Below, piece by piece: positions 13,888 to 20,986 of a stretch of DNA of 23,469 nucleotides. Under the pieces are notes generated by a model. It worked only from the letters and a program-made list of their open reading frames with translations, had not been told where the DNA came from and searched no databases. A program made the translations under genes and the position numbers. The stretch's first letter is position 1, and each line of letters begins with the position of its first letter. Origin of the DNA: Prevotella sp. (GTDB taxonomy: Bacteria; Bacteroidota; Bacteroidia; Bacteroidales; Bacteroidaceae); NCBI GenBank assembly GCA_017428805.1, contig JAFRQC010000196.1, forward strand, positions 1 through 23,469, read 5' to 3'.

Positions 13888-15577
13888 GATAGCTGATAAT
13901 ATCCTGTCGCCCTTGGGAGCGACGACGGCGGAGAACTACCAGGCCGTGAAGGCTGGGCGTTCTGCGCTGGCGCGTCATGACCAGCGATGGACGCTGCCTG
14001 ACAAGGTGCTGACGGCCTCGCTGTTCTCCCAAGAGCAGGAGCAGCAATTCCTTATCAGCGGACTGTCCCGTTTCGAGTCGATGGTCGTCTCGTCCGTCCG
14101 TGAGGCGCTCTCGCAGACCACGCTCGATGTCTCCCAGCCGAACGTCATCCTTATCATCAGCACTACCAAAGGCGATGTGGAACTGTTGGAGGAATCTCCA
14201 GAAGCAGATCATCTGTCGCCTGCTGACAGCGCCCAGCGCATCGCCCGTGAATTAGGCTTTGCCACAGACCCCATCGTGGTGTGCAATGCCTGTATCTCTG
14301 GCCTCTCCGCCCTGATCCTTGCCTCACGACTACTCGAAGACGGACAGTACGAGCACGCTGTGGTCTGTGGGGCAGACAGTCAGAGCCGTTTCATCGTCTC
14401 AGGCTTCCAGTCGCTGAAAGCCCTCTCGCCAGAACCCTGCCGTCCTTTCGATATGGAGCGTATGGGGCTGAACCTTGGCGAGGCAGCCGCCACGATGATC
14501 TTGAGTAAAGGAGTAGGGGACTGGACCCTCGGCCCTGGCGCCATCCGCAACGACGCCACGCATATCAGCAACCCCGCCAAAAACGGCGAAGGCTCCTGTC
14601 TCGCTCTGAAGACCATCGTAGATGATAACGACAAGGAATCCCTGGCCTTCATCAATGCCCACGGCACAGCTACAATCTTCAACGACCAGATGGAGTCTGT
14701 GGCCATCGAACGGGCTGGTCTGGCAGACATCCCTGTCAATGCCTACAAAGGTTGTTACGGCCATACGATGGGTGCTGCTGGCGTCCTTGAGACCATCCTC
14801 TCTATGACTGCCCTCGATGACCAGACCATCCTTGCCACACAAGGCTTTGAGGAACTGGGCGTCTCTGGTCATATCTCCCTTTCATCCTCCCATCAGTCCA
14901 CCTCCAAATCCGCCTTCGTCAAGATGCTTTCCGGCTTTGGTGGCTGTAATGCAGCGCTGTTATTAGAGAAAAATAGTACCCGCCTGACGGGCGGGTACCA
15001 TTCCCCATTTTCCTCTCATCACAGCGTCGTGATCCGACCTGACGCTGTGGAGGTCGACGGACGTCATCTGTCCATCGACGCTTTTGGCAAAGAACTCCTC
15101 ACAGCCCTTTACCGCCAGTATGTGGGCGACTATCCGAAATACTACAAGATGGATCCCCTGAGCCGTCTGGGATTCATCGCCTCAGAGCTGCTGTTACAGG
15201 CAGAGGGCGCAGAGCGTTTCGTGGCTTGCGACGACCGTGCCGTGATCTTCTTCAACCACTCCTCGTCCGTCTGTGCCGACAGACAATACATCGAGACCAT
15301 TGCCGATCCGGACAACTGTTTCCCCAGTCCCTCCGTGTTCGTCTATACCCTCCCTAACATCGTGACGGGCGAGATCGCCATCCGCAACGGCTATCACGGC
15401 GAGACCTCGTTCTATATCCTGCCTCGACAAGACGACCGTCTGATGCAGCAGATCCTGCAGGCCTCCTGTCTCGACTCCAAGACGCAGTCCATCCTCTGTG
15501 GCTGGCTCGACTACGAGGACGATGCCCATTTTGTCGCTGACCTGCGTATATTGAAAAAATCCGTAAAATTCGTATAA
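13877..15577 (+). CDS. Beta-ketoacyl synthase fused to a degenerate half-KS domain
   Basis: 566 residues. The N-terminal KS (1-~365) has the triad Cys139 (VCNACISG), His262 (NAHGTATIFND) and His296 (YGHTMGAAG) and ends at GFGGCNAALLLEK. A junction (~366-383) is encoded by a perfect 23-base hairpin (14976-14998). The C-terminal part (~384-566) resembles only the N-terminal half of a KS (FVYTLPNIVTGEIAIRNGY then HGETSFYIL), with no active-site Cys at the expected place; it may act as a chain-length-factor-like or docking module. Such ~180-residue half-KS proteins are, to my knowledge, sometimes separate genes in related clusters, suggesting fusion. The last seven codons (KKSVKFV) come from the AATCCGTA repeat. 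Confidence 0.85.
   Translation: MVYKIADNILSPLGATTAENYQAVKAGRSALARHDQRWTLPDKVLTASLFSQEQEQQFLISGLSRFESMVVSSVREALSQTTLDVSQPNVILIISTTKGDVELLEESPEADHLSPADSAQRIARELGFATDPIVVCNACISGLSALILASRLLEDGQYEHAVVCGADSQSRFIVSGFQSLKALSPEPCRPFDMERMGLNLGEAAATMILSKGVGDWTLGPGAIRNDATHISNPAKNGEGSCLALKTIVDDNDKESLAFINAHGTATIFNDQMESVAIERAGLADIPVNAYKGCYGHTMGAAGVLETILSMTALDDQTILATQGFEELGVSGHISLSSSHQSTSKSAFVKMLSGFGGCNAALLLEKNSTRLTGGYHSPFSSHHSVVIRPDAVEVDGRHLSIDAFGKELLTALYRQYVGDYPKYYKMDPLSRLGFIASELLLQAEGAERFVACDDRAVIFFNHSSSVCADRQYIETIADPDNCFPSPSVFVYTLPNIVTGEIAIRNGYHGETSFYILPRQDDRLMQQILQASCLDSKTQSILCGWLDYEDDAHFVADLRILKKSVKFV
14976..14998. repeat. Perfect palindrome at the KS/half-KS junction
   Basis: 9-base arms GTACCCGCC and GGCGGGTAC around TGACG. 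The sequence is translated as the linker STRLTGGY immediately after the KS fold ends. A terminator-like or REP-like hairpin in a coding linker is unusual. Confidence 0.85.
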
Positions 15578-15584
15578 TCCGTAG
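15554..15584 (+). repeat. AATCCGTA / AATTCGTA repeat at the ketosynthase end
   Basis: AAAAAATCCGTAAAATTCG then TATAATCCGTAG covers the last codons and stop of the KS fusion gene and runs into the leader of the second ACP. It matches the family at 11830-11858. Confidence 0.7.
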
Positions 15585-15596
15585 TTTATATAAAAA

Positions 15597-15857
15597 ATGG
15601 AAGAATTAATTGTAGAACTCAAGCAGCGCATCATCGAAGCGCTGAATCTCGAAGAGATGACTCCCGATGACATCGATACCGATGCCCCGCTCTTTGGTGA
15701 AGACGGTCTGGGGCTCGACTCCATCGACGCCCTCGAACTGATCGTGCTCATGGAGAAGCGTTATGGCATCAAACTGGCTTCGCCTGCCGAGGGCAAGGCC
15801 ATCTTCAAGAGCGTGCGCACCATCGCTGAGTTTGTGAACGAAAACCGCAAGAAATGA
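15597..15857 (+). CDS. Acyl carrier protein (second)
   Basis: 86 residues, phosphopantetheine site Ser42 in LGLDSIDALEL. It has a longer loop between helix I and the DSI motif (DTDAPLFGEDGLG) than the first ACP, as in ACPs of fatty-acid-like and polyketide clusters. The stop codon overlaps the next KS start (ATGA at 15854), so it is coupled to that ketosynthase and may be its preferred carrier. In characterised aryl-polyene systems two ACPs (ApeE/ApeF) with different roles exist; by analogy one may serve initiation and one elongation (inference). Confidence 0.93.
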   Translation: MEELIVELKQRIIEALNLEEMTPDDIDTDAPLFGEDGLGLDSIDALELIVLMEKRYGIKLASPAEGKAIFKSVRTIAEFVNENRKK

Positions 15858-17668
15858 ACATCGCCATCACGGGTGAAGGCATCATCTCCGCCATCGGCCA
15901 CGACAAGGCCACGGTATTGGAGTCGCTGCGCGAAGGCAGGTCGGGCATCGGTGAGATGCGCTATCTCCCTTCCACCCACCACGAACTGCCTGTTGGTGAG
16001 GTGAAGTGGTCTGACGAGGAACTCCAGTCGCGTCTCTCCCTCGACCCCTCCGGCAGGTTCAGTCGTACGGCTATGATGGGTATGTGGTCCATCCGCCAGG
16101 CTCTGGAGGACAGTCTCCTGTCTCCTGACTCCTCGAGAATTGTCCTTATTTCTGGCACCACCGTCGCTGGTATGGACCTTAGCGAACGCTACTTCGCAGA
16201 GATGGTTACCGACGGCGGTCATCTGGAGTGTCTGCTCGACCACAGTTGTGGCGACAACACCCGTCTGATGGCCGAACACTTTGGTTGCTTCACAGACTAT
16301 ACCACCATCTCTACCGCCTGTTCCTCTGCTGCCAATGCGCTCATCCTGGGTGCGAATATGCTGAAGGCAGGCGAGGCGGACATTGTCGTGGCTGGTGGTA
16401 CTGAGGCACTTTCCCTGTTTCACCTCAATGGCTTCAATTCGCTGATGATCCTCGACAAGGAGCGTTGTCGTCCCTTCGACGATACACGTGCAGGCTTGAA
16501 CCTGGGCGAGGGGGCTGCTTTTGTGGTGATGGAGACGGAGGAACATGCCCGCCAGCGTCAGGCACCCATCCACGCTTATCTCAGCGGCTATGGCAACGCC
16601 TGCGACGCCTTCCACCAGACGGCTTCGTCTGACAACGGCGAAGGGGCTTACCTCGCCATGCGTGAGGCCCTCGAAATGGCTGGCCTGCAACCTGCTGACA
16701 TCGACTATGTGAATGCCCACGGCACAGGCACGCCCAACAACGACCAGAGCGAGAGCGTCGCCCTGCAGCGTGTCTTTGGCAGCGACCTGCCGCCCGTGTC
16801 GAGCACGAAGGGCTTCACAGGCCACACCACCAGTGCCTCAGGCAGTATCGAGGCGGTCATCTGTCTGCTCGCCATTCACCACGGTTTCATTCCTGCGAAC
16901 CTCGGCTTCACGCATCCTATGTCTGACGGCATCGTCCCCTCCATAGGTGCAGACGGCTGCCAGCTTCGTCATGTCCTCTGCAATTCCTTCGGGTTTGGAG
17001 GGAATGATTCGTCTTTGGTCTTTTCGAGGAACGAGGAAGGAGGAACGAGGAAGGAGAATACTTCTGCCTCTGATCCTGTCTCAGTCATATCTCATTCCTC
17101 GTTCCTCCTTCCTCCTTCCTCGAAAATCAAGGAACTCTCACGCGTCGAAATCACCTCCATCGACCAGCTCTCAGAGATTCGCGACTACGTGAAACCCTTG
17201 GAGGCCCGTCGGATGGGGAAGCTGATGAAGGCCTCTCTGCTCTCGTCGCTGAAGGCTTTGAAGCTGGCAGGCGTCGAGTGTCCAGATGCCATCATCACAG
17301 GCACGGCCTTAGGTTGCTGGGAGAACAGCGAGGCACTCCTCATGCAAATGCTGGAGGAGGGTGAGGTGATGCTCAGTCCCACGAACTTCATGCAGAGCAC
17401 CCACAACACCATCTCGAGCAACATCGCCATCCGTCTGGGTTGTCATGGCTACAACGTCACCTATACCCAGTCTGACAATTCCCTCGAATGGGCACTCCGC
17501 GATGCGCGTCTGCTCCTGCAGAGTGGCCGTTACAAGACCGTCCTCGTAGGCTGTCATGATGAGACCACGCCCCTCTACCGTTCCCTTATGGAGCGCCTTG
17601 GCATCCACGACCTCCCCGACATCCACTCCATTGCGATAGTGCTTAAAGGTGAAAAGGTGAAAGAGTGA
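15854..17668 (+). CDS. Beta-ketoacyl synthase fused to a degenerate half-KS, repeat-derived linker
   Basis: 604 residues. The N-terminal KS (1-~389) has Cys156 (STACSSAANAL), His289 (NAHGTGTPNND) and His324 (FTGHTTSASG), and ends at GFGGNDSSLVFS. The linker (~390-424: NEEGGTRKENTSAS up to SSFLLPPSSK) is encoded by a 32-base inverted repeat plus its 42-base loop (17021-17126). The C-terminal module (~425-604) looks like the first half of a KS (DAIITGTALGCWENSEALL, SSNIAIRLGCHGYNVTYTQSD), with the Cys nest replaced by TYTQSDNS, so it is not catalytic. A chain-length-factor or dimerisation role is plausible. Its coupled partner is the second ACP. A 19-base intergenic repeat also occurs within it (16115-16133). 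The end (KGEKVKE) is encoded by GGTGAAAAGG repeat. Confidence 0.87.
   Translation: MNIAITGEGIISAIGHDKATVLESLREGRSGIGEMRYLPSTHHELPVGEVKWSDEELQSRLSLDPSGRFSRTAMMGMWSIRQALEDSLLSPDSSRIVLISGTTVAGMDLSERYFAEMVTDGGHLECLLDHSCGDNTRLMAEHFGCFTDYTTISTACSSAANALILGANMLKAGEADIVVAGGTEALSLFHLNGFNSLMILDKERCRPFDDTRAGLNLGEGAAFVVMETEEHARQRQAPIHAYLSGYGNACDAFHQTASSDNGEGAYLAMREALEMAGLQPADIDYVNAHGTGTPNNDQSESVALQRVFGSDLPPVSSTKGFTGHTTSASGSIEAVICLLAIHHGFIPANLGFTHPMSDGIVPSIGADGCQLRHVLCNSFGFGGNDSSLVFSRNEEGGTRKENTSASDPVSVISHSSFLLPPSSKIKELSRVEITSIDQLSEIRDYVKPLEARRMGKLMKASLLSSLKALKLAGVECPDAIITGTALGCWENSEALLMQMLEEGEVMLSPTNFMQSTHNTISSNIAIRLGCHGYNVTYTQSDNSLEWALRDARLLLQSGRYKTVLVGCHDETTPLYRSLMERLGIHDLPDIHSIAIVLKGEKVKE
16115..16133 (-). 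repeat. Reverse copy of the 9414 intergenic repeat inside a KS gene
   Basis: The 19 bases are the exact reverse complement of 9414-9432. They are translated as part of the loop EDSLLSPDSS (86-94) before a core strand of the ketosynthase. Confidence 0.75.
17021..17126. repeat. 32-bp inverted repeat within the KS linker
   Basis: Left arm 17021-17052 and right arm 17095-17126 are reverse complements at 31 of 32 positions, separated by 42 bases. Both arms start with TTTTCGAGGAA and consist of GAGGAA-type units. The whole element is open and in frame in the third ketosynthase. The same GA-rich motif occurs at 5971-6002. Confidence 0.9.
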
Positions 17669-17702
17669 AAAGGTGAATAAAAAATTCGTGTAATTCGTTG
17701 TC
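17645..17702 (+). repeat. AGGTGAAAAGG and AATTCGT repeats after the third KS
   Basis: AAGGTGAAAAGGTGAAAG and AGTGAAAAGGTGAAT cover the last codons and stop of the ketosynthase, followed by AATTCGTGTAATTCGTTG. Only ~50 bases separate the two genes; no terminator is visible, so transcription probably continues. Confidence 0.65.
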
Positions 17703-17717
17703 TTAAAAATATAATAA

Positions 17718-18626
17718 ATGTATAGAGTCCTTCCTCTCGTCATACTGCAATGCTTGTTGCTGACAGCCGGCCAGGTGTTCCTGAAGTTCGCCCTGATGCG
17801 CATGGCGCCGTTCGGCTGGAACCGCACGTTCTGGTCGAGTGTGTTCCTCAACTGGCAGTTTGCCGCCTGTGGCCTCTGCTTCCTTGTAGCCTCTCTGCTG
17901 TGGATGTACATCGTCAAGACGTTCCCCTTCAGCGTCGCCTATCCGATGGTCAGCATGAGCTTCGTGGTGGGTATGATCGCTGCCGTGGTCTTCTTCCACG
18001 AGCAGGTGTCGTGGACCAAATGGGCGGGTGTGCTGCTCATCATCGCTGGTTGTCTGCTCATCGCAGGCCCGGCCCAGGCGCAGGATGCGAAGGCCGCCCG
18101 CCAGCATATCGTCGAGGCTGCTCAGCGCATGAAGACCATGCAATGCGACTTTGTGCAGACCAAGCACACCAAGTTGCTTGCCGATGCCTCCGTGTCGAAG
18201 GGCCGGCTCAGCTACCGCCAGCCCGACTGGCTCTGCTGGGAATACACGTCACCCACCGTCCATACATTCAAGATTGACGGCGAGAAGGTGCTCATGAGCG
18301 ACAGTCGTCGTACGCGTGAGGTCGATATCCGTCGCAACCGCATGTATCGTGAGATGGCCCGTCTGATGACGAACATCATGTCTGGCCAGAGTCTCGTCGG
18401 CGATCAGGACTTCCAGGTGACGCTTGCTGCCGCCGATGAGAAGAAGACGGAATGGGTGGCCACGCTCGTACCCCGTCGCAAGGAGGTGCGCCGCATGTAC
18501 GCCAGCATCATCCTCCGCGTCACCCCTGCCCAGTGGATCGTCCGTCAGGTGGAGCTTGTCGAACCCAAGGGCGACCGTACCGTTATCGAACTCAGCAATA
18601 TTAAAATTGAAAAATTAAAGAATTAA
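17718..18626 (+). CDS. SMR/EamA-like membrane domain fused to LolA lipoprotein-carrier domain
   Basis: 302 residues. Residues 1-121 form four membrane helices (~4-22, 43-66, 74-93, 102-120) resembling small multidrug resistance/ArnE-type DMT proteins (LLLTAGQVFLKFALMRMAP). Helix four ends IAGPAQAQDAK, which reads as a signal-peptide cleavage site after Ala121. Residues ~125-302 are LolA-like (RMKTMQCDFVQTKH, GRLSYRQPDWLCWEYTSP, ...VRRMYASIILRV), the periplasmic carrier that moves lipidated cargo to the outer membrane. Loop charges (K23, R28, R36; K101) suggest N-out/C-out topology, placing LolA in the periplasm. In aryl-polyene clusters LolA-like proteins carry the polyene lipid; the fusion may couple flipping and carriage. 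The end (IEKLKN) is repeat-encoded. Confidence 0.85.
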   Translation: MYRVLPLVILQCLLLTAGQVFLKFALMRMAPFGWNRTFWSSVFLNWQFAACGLCFLVASLLWMYIVKTFPFSVAYPMVSMSFVVGMIAAVVFFHEQVSWTKWAGVLLIIAGCLLIAGPAQAQDAKAARQHIVEAAQRMKTMQCDFVQTKHTKLLADASVSKGRLSYRQPDWLCWEYTSPTVHTFKIDGEKVLMSDSRRTREVDIRRNRMYREMARLMTNIMSGQSLVGDQDFQVTLAAADEKKTEWVATLVPRRKEVRRMYASIILRVTPAQWIVRQVELVEPKGDRTVIELSNIKIEKLKN

Positions 18627-18634
18627 AGAATTAT
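18601..18634 (+). repeat. AAAATTAAAGAATTA low-complexity repeat
   Basis: AAAATTGAAAAATTAAAG followed by AATTAAAGAATTATAG covers the last codons of the LolA fusion and most of the gap to the next gene. A similar segment (AAATTTAATAATTAAAAAATTATAG) precedes the gene at 20987. Confidence 0.6.
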
Positions 18635-18643
18635 AGATTCATT

Positions 18644-19009
18644 ATGATACTTAAGAACAGTTTATACACCATCGAAGGTCAGCAGTCGCAGGAAGGCACC
18701 GTCTCTTACGACATCCGCCTCTATTCTGATCATTTCATCTATCAGGCTCATTTCCCTGGCGAACCCATCACCCCTGGCGTCTGCGTCGTGCAGATTGCCA
18801 AGGAACTCCTCGAGGAGCATCTCCAGCGTCCGCTCGCCATCAAGGCCGTGAAGAACGTGAAGTTCCTCGCCGTCGTCTCACCCCTGGAGCATCCGCAGGT
18901 GCGCTACACCTTCCGTCAGATCCAGGACACCCCAGAGGCAGTCACCGCCCAGGTTGACGTCGCTGATGGCGACACCTCGATGACTGCCATCTCCTTTACC
19001 TGTGCATAA
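18644..19009 (+). CDS. ApeI-like FabZ-family dehydratase subunit
   Basis: 121 residues, small for FabZ (~150), single hotdog. HFPGEPITPGVCVVQ (36-50) is the FabZ active-site motif. Catalytic His36 is present, but the Glu 14 residues later is Gln (Q50). In FabZ dimers the His of one subunit works with the Glu of the other; the ApeP-like protein at 12992 has the Glu but no His, so a heterodimer would rebuild one complete site. It should catalyse dehydration of 3-hydroxyacyl-ACP in polyene extension. It is the last enzyme of the cluster, 17 bases after the LolA fusion and 14 before a lipoprotein gene. Confidence 0.87.
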   Translation: MILKNSLYTIEGQQSQEGTVSYDIRLYSDHFIYQAHFPGEPITPGVCVVQIAKELLEEHLQRPLAIKAVKNVKFLAVVSPLEHPQVRYTFRQIQDTPEAVTAQVDVADGDTSMTAISFTCA

Positions 19010-19023
19010 AATCAGATCAGCGT

Positions 19024-20160
19024 ATGAGACATCTCACTTTTATCTTTTCACTTCTCGCTTGTCACTTCTTATGCTCGTCGTGTATCAAGGACGAACCCAA
19101 GAACATGGAATGCGACGTCGTTGAAGCATGGGTTGAGGGTGACGGTCTGGCGCAGTACTTCATACGCGAGTCCGATATGCGTATCAGCGATGTGCCCTCA
19201 GGCGAGGAACGGCTGACGTTTATCGTCCGCGACCTTAATACCCTGCCGGCTATGCCCGTACAATTCACGCTCACGCCAGGCGCCACCGTCTCACCTGCCA
19301 ACGGCAGCAGTCAGGATTTCACCAACGGGCCTGTCACCTATACCGTCACCTCTGAGGACGGCCAGTGGCACCGTACCTATATTGTGGACTTCCGCGAGGC
19401 AACCCTGCCCAGCAACAGATACGACTTCGAGGACTTCGAACTGAGTGCCAACGGCCATTATTACCTCTGGTATTATATGAGCGACAACGGATCCGTCGAG
19501 CGCATCTGGGCATCGGGCAACGAGGGCTATATGATCGCCTGTCCGAACACGGCTGCTACGGACTATCCCACCGTGCCAGACGAGAATGGTGTCGATGGTT
19601 ATTGCATCAAATTGACCACCCGTTCTACGGGCTCTTGGGGCAGAACCTTCAAAAAGCCCATCGCTGCAGGCAACTTCTTCCTGGGCGCCTTCGACAGCAA
19701 GTATTCGCTGACGAACACCCTGAAGACCACCCTCATGGGCATTCCCTACACCAAAGAGCCCGTGAAGGTGACAGGATACTACAAATACAGTCCGGGCGAG
19801 GTGTTCACAGACAAGGACTCCCAGCCCGTGGAAGGCCGCATCGACGAACCCAGCATCTACTCCGTGCTCTATCTCAATCACGACGAACAGGGCAACGAGA
19901 TCATGCTCCATGGCGACGATGTGCTCTCCAGTCCGTATATCGTGCGCAAGGCACAGGTGGCGTCGCTGCCTCCCACTGGCGAGTGGCAGCGCTTCGAGAT
20001 GACATTCCAGGGCTCCGATCCCATCGATTACGAACTGTTGGCCAACCGTGGCTACAACCTGGCTTTGGTATTCTCGTCGAGCAAGACGGGCGACCTCTTC
20101 GAAGGCGCCTTGGGCAGCACGCTCTATGTCGACAAGGTTGAAATCACATTCAATGAATGA
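19024..20160 (+). CDS. PCMD-type surface lipoprotein
   Basis: 378 residues with a lipoprotein signal peptide (MRHLTFIFSLLACHFLCSSC, Cys20). Residues ~35-125 form an Ig-like beta domain with the pattern TLTPGATVSPANGSS and VTSEDGQWHRTYIVDF, seen in Bacteroidetes DUF5018-type domains. Residues ~130-376 match the PCMD family (YDFEDFELS, then KPVKVTGYYKYSPGEVF-like sequence, LYVDKVEITF at the end), whose beta-sandwich fold resembles carbohydrate-binding modules. No enzymatic motif is seen. Probably outer-membrane anchored, perhaps surface exposed. It follows the ApeI-like gene by 14 bases with no terminator between, so it may be part of the operon and serve assembly or display of the product or an unrelated surface complex. 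Confidence 0.8.
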   Translation: MRHLTFIFSLLACHFLCSSCIKDEPKNMECDVVEAWVEGDGLAQYFIRESDMRISDVPSGEERLTFIVRDLNTLPAMPVQFTLTPGATVSPANGSSQDFTNGPVTYTVTSEDGQWHRTYIVDFREATLPSNRYDFEDFELSANGHYYLWYYMSDNGSVERIWASGNEGYMIACPNTAATDYPTVPDENGVDGYCIKLTTRSTGSWGRTFKKPIAAGNFFLGAFDSKYSLTNTLKTTLMGIPYTKEPVKVTGYYKYSPGEVFTDKDSQPVEGRIDEPSIYSVLYLNHDEQGNEIMLHGDDVLSSPYIVRKAQVASLPPTGEWQRFEMTFQGSDPIDYELLANRGYNLALVFSSSKTGDLFEGALGSTLYVDKVEITFNE

Positions 20161-20173
20161 AAGGAGAGGCACA

Positions 20174-20935
20174 ATGAAACAGAAGCATATATCGCTTATA
20201 ATCGCTTGCGTGGCTTGCCTTATGACAGCCCCTGCTGCAGCACAGGGAAACCTGGAGAAACTGCAGGTGAAGGCTCGTGTGGGCTACAGCATCGGCGCCA
20301 CGGCACCCCTGGGTATGCCGGCCACCATCCGCAGCATCGAGTCGTTCAAGCTCACGCCCAACTTTATGCTGGGTGTCGATGCCATGTATCCGCTCTCAGA
20401 AAAGTTCGGACTGCAGCTCGCCCTGCACTATGACATCAAGGACATGGACAGTGAGGTGACCACCAAGGGCTATCATATGAAGGTGACCATGGACGACGAC
20501 GAGATGGAAGGTGTCTATACCGGCCACGTGCGCCAGATGGTGCGCGAGCGCATGCTCACCATTCCCCTGCAACTGATCTATGAACTCAGTCCGAAGCTGC
20601 AGCTCAAGGGCGGACCCTATCTCTCGCTCCTGCTTGCAAAGGACTTCTACGGCTATGCCTTCGACGGCTACCTGCGCAAAGACGATCCCACGGGCGCCAA
20701 AGTGGTGATGGGCGACAGGGCAGGGGAGTGGGCCACCTACGACTTCGGCGACGACCTGCGCTCATCGCAGTTCGGCCTGACGGTAGGCATCGACTGGACC
20801 TTCTGCCGCCATCTGGGTCTCTCTGCCGACCTCTCCTGGGGACTCACAGGCATCTTCCCCGGCGATTTCAAGACCGTCGAACAGACGCTTTACCCCATCT
20901 ATGGCACGATAGGCCTGTTCTACAGAATATTCTGA
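20174..20935 (+). CDS. Outer-membrane beta-barrel protein (PF13568-like)
   Basis: 253 residues from ATG 20174, which has a purine-rich ribosome site (AAAGGAGAGG) 4-13 bases upstream, unusual for this group of bacteria and supporting the start; longer in-frame readings lack a signal peptide. Residues 1-23 form a Sec signal (LIIACVACLMTAPAAAQ, cleavage before Gly-Asn). The rest alternates amphipathic strands with aromatic girdles (YSIGATAPLG, LQLALHYDIKDM, LTIPLQLIYEL, GGPYLSLLLA, FGLTVGIDWTF) and ends in GTIGLFYRIF, a C-terminal Phe as in BAM substrates. Role may be a small porin or anchor; function is not recognised. Overlap-free, 13 bases after the lipoprotein gene. Confidence 0.85.
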   Translation: MKQKHISLIIACVACLMTAPAAAQGNLEKLQVKARVGYSIGATAPLGMPATIRSIESFKLTPNFMLGVDAMYPLSEKFGLQLALHYDIKDMDSEVTTKGYHMKVTMDDDEMEGVYTGHVRQMVRERMLTIPLQLIYELSPKLQLKGGPYLSLLLAKDFYGYAFDGYLRKDDPTGAKVVMGDRAGEWATYDFGDDLRSSQFGLTVGIDWTFCRHLGLSADLSWGLTGIFPGDFKTVEQTLYPIYGTIGLFYRIF

Positions 20936-20986
20936 CGAATGGAATTTGTAAAATTATAAAATTTAATAATTAAAAAATTATAGCTT

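Noticed and set aside
15761..16825. 354-residue minus-strand reading frame
   Set aside because: Antisense of the third ketosynthase and second ACP, both of which have clear family motifs; the antisense product has no recognisable domain.
8684..19009. Dialkylresorcinol/flexirubin cluster
   Set aside because: No DarA/DarB-type resorcinol-forming enzyme, aromatase or lyase is present; the KS/ACP/ApeI/ApeP/LolA set fits an APE-type system better.
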